Assembly (NCBI RefSeq): GCF_024741815.1 | Contig: NZ_CP102951.1 | Span: 2,929,001-2,993,000, forward strand | Length of the DNA: 64,000 nt | Source of the DNA: Pseudomonas sp. LS1212 | GTDB taxonomy: Bacteria > Pseudomonadota > Gammaproteobacteria > Pseudomonadales > Pseudomonadaceae | Reading direction: 5' to 3' | In this document: positions 60,185-64,000 of the stretch, one piece after another | How the letters are laid out: the number at the start of each line of letters is the position of its first letter | Position numbering within the stretch: position 1 is the first letter of the stretch | Program-made: the position numbers and the translations under genes | Notes under the pieces: generated by a model | What the model was told of the DNA's origin: nothing | What the model saw: only the letters and a program-made list of their open reading frames with translations | Database searches by the model: none

Positions 60185-62707
60185 ATGAACAAATGGCCAC
60201 GCCTGGCGCTCAGCGCCATTGGGCTAACCCTCTCGATGGCGGGGACGGCACATGCCGGTCTTGCTGCCGTCGACCCCGGCCCCTACACGGTCGCCAGCGG
60301 TCGTTTCCCGATGTGGTACCAGGACCACAGCGAGAAGAAACTCGAACTCTGCCAAACCCGGGCCGTCAGCTCGCGGGCGGTTGCCGGTGTCACCCCCGCC
60401 TATATGTGCCTGCTGGGCGCAGAACCGGGGTACGACGATACCCAGCCCATGGTGTTCCCGGACAACTGGCCAGGGGAGCTGTTCTGGTTCACGGCCGGGG
60501 CCGATATCCCGCAGGTCGGCACCAGTGGTTATGAACTGGAGGCCTACGTGGCCGCCGTCGAGGCCGCGTTCTCCTCGGAGGCCCCGGTGGATGGCGATCA
60601 AGTCACTTTCGCCCGGATCCGCATTCGCGCCAGCGTACCCCGCACCGGCACCTACACCATTACCCACCCGTACGGCATTGAAACCATCGATGTCACCACC
60701 ACCGGGCGCCGCGCGATCAACATGACCCGCGACATCGGCATCGGTGCACCGGGCAACTTCAGCGGCGCGTTGAACGGCAACATCGGGCCCTTCCTGCAGA
60801 GCGTCAACGGCCCCTACACCGAGATCAACCCGGACACCGGCGTCAGCGAAACCTTCGTCGGCGACCCGAACCTGACCGAAGCGGTCACCGGTAGCCCCAA
60901 TGGGACCAACTTCGTGCGCATCCAGGGCCCGGCCGGGACCATCCAGACCAACCTCTTCACCATTACCGGCAAGGTCTTCGACAACCGTATCCAGACACCT
61001 CTGGATCTCGACCGCAGCACGTATCGACGCACCAGCGCCGGCACCCAGGTGGAAGTCTTCGCCAAGGCGCCGAACAGCTCTTCGCTGTGCTATCGCGATA
61101 CCCTGGCATTGCTGCCGGGCACGCCGCCATCGCCCTGCCAGATCACGATGCTGAGCGACAACAACGGGCTGTATTTTGCTCACCATTCGCCCACCGGTGC
61201 CGTACCGCCGTTCGTGGTGGTCACTGCCAGCAACCCCACCGGCACCACCAAGCCGACCTCGCATTCGAGCAAACTCACCGACGTCGTCAAGGTCCAGACC
61301 GCAAGGTATGACTGGAGCAATCACCGGTTGACCATCGAAGCGACGTCCAGCGATGAGGTCGCGATTCCCGACCTGGTTGCCCAAGGCTTCGGCCGCCTGG
61401 CCAAGTCCGGAACCCTGCAACAGCTGATCGTGACCGACCTGGCTCAGCCACCGGCCAGCATCACCGTCAAATCGGCCGCCGGCGGTGCCGACAGCGAGCT
61501 GGTCACCGTGGTCGGCAGGGCCCCGACAGAAGCTCAGAACGGCGCGCCGCGTGCCATGGCAGACAGTGCCACGACCGGCCCCGGTGTTCCGGTGACTGTC
61601 AACGTACTGGCCAACGACACCGACCCTGAAAGCAATACCCCGCTGACAGTAGCGGACCTCACCCAGCCTGCCGCCGGGCAAGGCACCGTAGCACTCAGTG
61701 GCACTACTGCGGTGATCTACACGCCGCCGGCAGTCGTCAACGGGCCGTTGGTAACAACGTTCACCTACCGCGCCGTCGATTCCGAGGGAGCGAAGTCCGA
61801 GCCCACCACTGTGACTGTCACTGTCACGGCTGCCGCCAACCAGGCCCCTGTTGCCGGCAATGACACCGGTGCAACGCAGACCGCTCCGGTCACCCTGAGC
61901 GTACTGGCCAACGACACCGACCCCGACAACAACACGCCGCTGACCGTGGTCAACCTGACCCAGCCTGCCGCAGGCCAGGGCAGCGTCACTACCAACGGCA
62001 CGACGGTCACCTACACACCACCTGCGGGGCTGCTCAACCCCACTACCGCGACCTTCACCTACCAGGCCAGGGATAGCCTGGGCGCTCTCTCGGCTCCGGC
62101 AACGGTCGCCGTGAATGTGACGGTTCCCGTCAACCAGGCGCCTGTTGCCGGCAATGACACCGGTGCGACCCAGACCGCTCCGATCACCCTGAGCGTGCTG
62201 GCCAACGATACCGATCCGGAGGGCAACACGCCGCTGACCGTGGTCAACCTGACTCAGCCTGCCGCCGGCCAGGGCAGTGTCACCACCAACGGCACGACGG
62301 TGACCTACACGCCGCCAGCGTCGCTGGTCAACGCCATCAGCGCGAGCTTCACCTATCAGGCCCGCGATAGCCGGGGCGCCCTCTCGGCTCCAGCGACGGT
62401 CACCGTGCAAGTATCGCCGGTGATCAACCTGGAGAACCTCAGGGTCACCGCGGCCATAGTCCAGGCCCGCGTAGGTGGGCGCTTCACCTGGGATATATCC
62501 GGGGCCTCCGGGATCATCCTGGGCAACACCATCACCGTTCAGGTCGCTACCCCGACCGGTCTGGTGACCCTGGGCACAGCGTCCGTAGCACTGACCGGCC
62601 GCTGGCGGTTGGTGGTCACCAACAGCATCGTGCCGGGCGCGAACCCAACGGCCACCGCCCGATCATCGGCGGGCAGCACGATCAGCTTCCCGGTGGTGGC
62701 CCAGTAG
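60185..62707 (+). CDS. exported protein with three Ig-like repeats, longer paralogue
   Basis: An 840-residue secreted protein. Signal peptide (LALSAIGLTLSMAGTAHA), then the same DPGPY domain as the preceding gene (to about residue 440). Three tandem cadherin/Ig-like repeats of about 96 residues follow at roughly 452-548, 551-646 and 649-742, each with VNVLANDTDP or LSVLANDTDP and FTYxAxDSxGA. A C-terminal beta domain of about 95 residues ends the chain. Repeats 2 and 3 are almost identical in sequence. Proteins of this shape are cell-surface or adhesion factors; a link with the adjacent curlin genes is likely. Confidence 0.85.
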   Translation: MNKWPRLALSAIGLTLSMAGTAHAGLAAVDPGPYTVASGRFPMWYQDHSEKKLELCQTRAVSSRAVAGVTPAYMCLLGAEPGYDDTQPMVFPDNWPGELFWFTAGADIPQVGTSGYELEAYVAAVEAAFSSEAPVDGDQVTFARIRIRASVPRTGTYTITHPYGIETIDVTTTGRRAINMTRDIGIGAPGNFSGALNGNIGPFLQSVNGPYTEINPDTGVSETFVGDPNLTEAVTGSPNGTNFVRIQGPAGTIQTNLFTITGKVFDNRIQTPLDLDRSTYRRTSAGTQVEVFAKAPNSSSLCYRDTLALLPGTPPSPCQITMLSDNNGLYFAHHSPTGAVPPFVVVTASNPTGTTKPTSHSSKLTDVVKVQTARYDWSNHRLTIEATSSDEVAIPDLVAQGFGRLAKSGTLQQLIVTDLAQPPASITVKSAAGGADSELVTVVGRAPTEAQNGAPRAMADSATTGPGVPVTVNVLANDTDPESNTPLTVADLTQPAAGQGTVALSGTTAVIYTPPAVVNGPLVTTFTYRAVDSEGAKSEPTTVTVTVTAAANQAPVAGNDTGATQTAPVTLSVLANDTDPDNNTPLTVVNLTQPAAGQGSVTTNGTTVTYTPPAGLLNPTTATFTYQARDSLGALSAPATVAVNVTVPVNQAPVAGNDTGATQTAPITLSVLANDTDPEGNTPLTVVNLTQPAAGQGSVTTNGTTVTYTPPASLVNAISASFTYQARDSRGALSAPATVTVQVSPVINLENLRVTAAIVQARVGGRFTWDISGASGIILGNTITVQVATPTGLVTLGTASVALTGRWRLVVTNSIVPGANPTATARSSAGSTISFPVVAQ

Positions 62708-62785
62708 CGACCCACCCCGCCTCCCTCAGCGGAGGCGGGGTCAGCCGTTGAAGGTTTCTTGACTTGAACCCGAAAGGACTTCGAC

Positions 62786-63286
62786 ATGCCCGGCCAATCT
62801 CGTACTTCGCTCCGGCAACTGATCCTCGGCCTGGCCTTGCCGTTGTGCCTGGGCAGCCAGGCACTGCGGGCCAATGACCTGATGGAGAACTTCGATATCG
62901 CACCGGGTAACGACCTGGGCGAGCCACAGGCAGTGTTCTTGATGGCGACGCCAAATGGCCAACAGGCACTGATCAGCCAAAGCGGTGAAGCCAACCTGGC
63001 GACGCTGAACCAGAACGGCCAGTCCTTGCTCGGGCAGATCGTCCAGGCCGGTAGCGCCCAGGAAGCCTGGATCCTGCAACAAGGCATCGACCAGATCGCA
63101 CTGATCAATCAACAAGGCTATGGCAACCAGGCCTACATCAGCCAGAACGGATCGAACAACCGTGCACAGATAGACCAGAACGGAAACAGCAACAGCGCCA
63201 GCATCGAACAGAACGGTGCCGGCCTGCGGAGCAGTGTCAGCCAGAACGGCAATGGCCAGCGTGTCGAAATTCGCCAATACCACTGA
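62786..63286 (+). CDS. csgB: CsgB-like minor curlin subunit
   Basis: A 166-residue secreted curlin. A signal peptide (QLILGLALPLCLGSQALRA) precedes about 45 residues of linker and then repeats with the curlin pattern: SGEANLATLNQNGQ, GIDQIALINQQGYGNQAYISQNGSNNRAQIDQNGNSNSASIEQNG. The repeat xQxGxxNxAxIxQ builds the amyloid cross-beta core. It ends in VEIRQYH, a basic tail like that of CsgB. AAAGGA precedes the ATG. It lies 78 bases after the Ig-like gene and 66 before the CsgA-like gene. Confidence 0.88.
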   Translation: MPGQSRTSLRQLILGLALPLCLGSQALRANDLMENFDIAPGNDLGEPQAVFLMATPNGQQALISQSGEANLATLNQNGQSLLGQIVQAGSAQEAWILQQGIDQIALINQQGYGNQAYISQNGSNNRAQIDQNGNSNSASIEQNGAGLRSSVSQNGNGQRVEIRQYH

Positions 63287-63352
63287 CCTGATCACTGCCA
63301 TTGACCTAATCAGTACCACGCAAGCAAAAGCGAATTACCAGGAGGCAATACC

Positions 63353-64000
63353 ATGTTCAAGCTCACCCCCCTCGCTGCCGCCGTGCTGATACTGGCCAGC
63401 ACCCAGACACTGGCTGATGACAGCGTCTCGACCCAGGACCAGTCCGGTAACGTGAACATTGCCAATGTGTACCAGATCGACGCCAGCCAGGCCAGCACGA
63501 TTCAGACCCAAAGGGGCGACGGTAACGATGCCGCCGCAGTGCAGCAGGTGACCAACAACCCCATCGAACAGACCCAGGAGGGTACCCAGAACGCCGGTTA
63601 CGCCGATCAGCTCTATGAAAGTACCGGGGCCATCGTGCAAAAACAGAACGGTAGTTTCAACGGCACCCACGCCAGCCAATCGACGGGCTACGATAACCAG
63701 GCCCTGCAACAACAACTAGGCGAAGGCAACTTCTCTTTTATCATCCAGGAAAGCCAGATTGGCGCGCAGGCCACGACGTATCAGTCGGGCAGTAACAACG
63801 AGGCCAATATCGAGCAGTTGTTCAGCGGCTCGAACAACAACGCGCTGGTGATTCAAACCGGTATGGGGCAGTTCGCCGCCGCCGAACATCTGAACTACCT
63901 CAACGGCCAGATCGAGATCAACCAGAACGGCGATGGCAACTGGGCCTACGCCGAACAGGGCGAAGGCATTGGCGGCAATGTCAACGTGATCCAGGACGGT
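63353..64000 (+). CDS. csgA: CsgA-like major curlin, 3' end outside the window
   Basis: The frame stays open to the last base (216 codons seen). GGAGG precedes the ATG. Signal peptide (LTPLAAAVLILASTQTLA) followed by repeated Gln/Asn-rich motifs: SGNVNIANVYQ, GDGNDAAAVQQVTNN, EGTQNAGYADQLYE, GSNNEANIEQLFSGSNNNALVIQ and NGDGNWAYAEQGEG. The repeats are longer and less regular than those of E. coli CsgA, as in pseudomonad CsgA proteins. It would be the main amyloid fibre subunit; csgEFG are presumably downstream. Confidence 0.85.
   Translation, partial: MFKLTPLAAAVLILASTQTLADDSVSTQDQSGNVNIANVYQIDASQASTIQTQRGDGNDAAAVQQVTNNPIEQTQEGTQNAGYADQLYESTGAIVQKQNGSFNGTHASQSTGYDNQALQQQLGEGNFSFIIQESQIGAQATTYQSGSNNEANIEQLFSGSNNNALVIQTGMGQFAAAEHLNYLNGQIEINQNGDGNWAYAEQGEGIGGNVNVIQDG

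Noticed and set aside
60224..62410. A 728-codon minus-strand frame opposite the Ig-like gene
   Set aside because: Antisense shadow of the repeat-rich Ig-like gene; repeats on one strand give apparent repeats on the other.

Overview
The window is a high-GC chromosomal segment of a Pseudomonas, most likely from the fluorescens/putida lineage. The evidence is the ben/cat benzoate pathway with BenR, a CrcZ-type sRNA, an RTX polyurethanase-type lipase, Pseudomonas-style REP hairpins in many intergenic gaps and a curli cluster. I cannot name the species. There is no tRNA, rRNA, CRISPR array, prophage or insertion sequence that I can see.

Layout. 1-10.6 kb: the end of a LysR regulator, then a same-strand run of an AI-2E-type permease, an outer-membrane factor, an HlyD adaptor, a DUF2955 permease and a small K+ channel, followed by a basic amino acid decarboxylase, a PotE-type antiporter and a solute-binding protein (an export and acid/polyamine module). 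10.7-22.8 kb: an orphan type-I-secreted lipase, moaA and mobA, a small exported-protein operon, a sigma-54-driven CrcZ/CrcY-family sRNA, a pirin/LysR pair, a LapG-like protease, an ECF sigma/anti-sigma pair and a YfcG-type GST. 23-25 kb: a divergent KfrA-like protein and tyrosine recombinase. 25-34 kb: benE, benDCBA, benR and catACB, converting benzoate to catechol and then to beta-ketoadipate enol-lactone. catR is missing from its usual place but its operator is present. 34-36 kb: a small membrane protein, a methyltransferase, a 56-residue metallothionein and a YIP1 protein.

36.2-47.4 kb is the most unusual region. A 2023-residue protein carrying two alpha/beta-hydrolase domains and a CHAT caspase-like protease is transcribed divergently from a tightly overlapping four-gene operon: TIR protein, membrane-anchored nSTAND1 ATPase, PGDYG-like duplicated domain protein, and a lipoprotein with the propeptide and N-terminal lobe of a thermolysin-type (M4) protease but no HExxH catalytic domain. 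This looks like a multi-component conflict/immune-type system, and I do not recognise this exact combination.

47.5-53 kb: an exported methionine sulfoxide repair operon (msrB, dipZ, msrA) divergent from a two-component system. 53-55 kb: sulfite reductase and its DUF934 partner. 55.6-64 kb: a sigma-54 activator/sensor kinase pair divergent from an apparent curli operon (two paralogous exported proteins, CsgB-like, CsgA-like). That operon is preceded by a good -24/-12 promoter and two upstream palindromes, so the neighbouring sigma-54 activator is its likely regulator. The last gene runs off the window.
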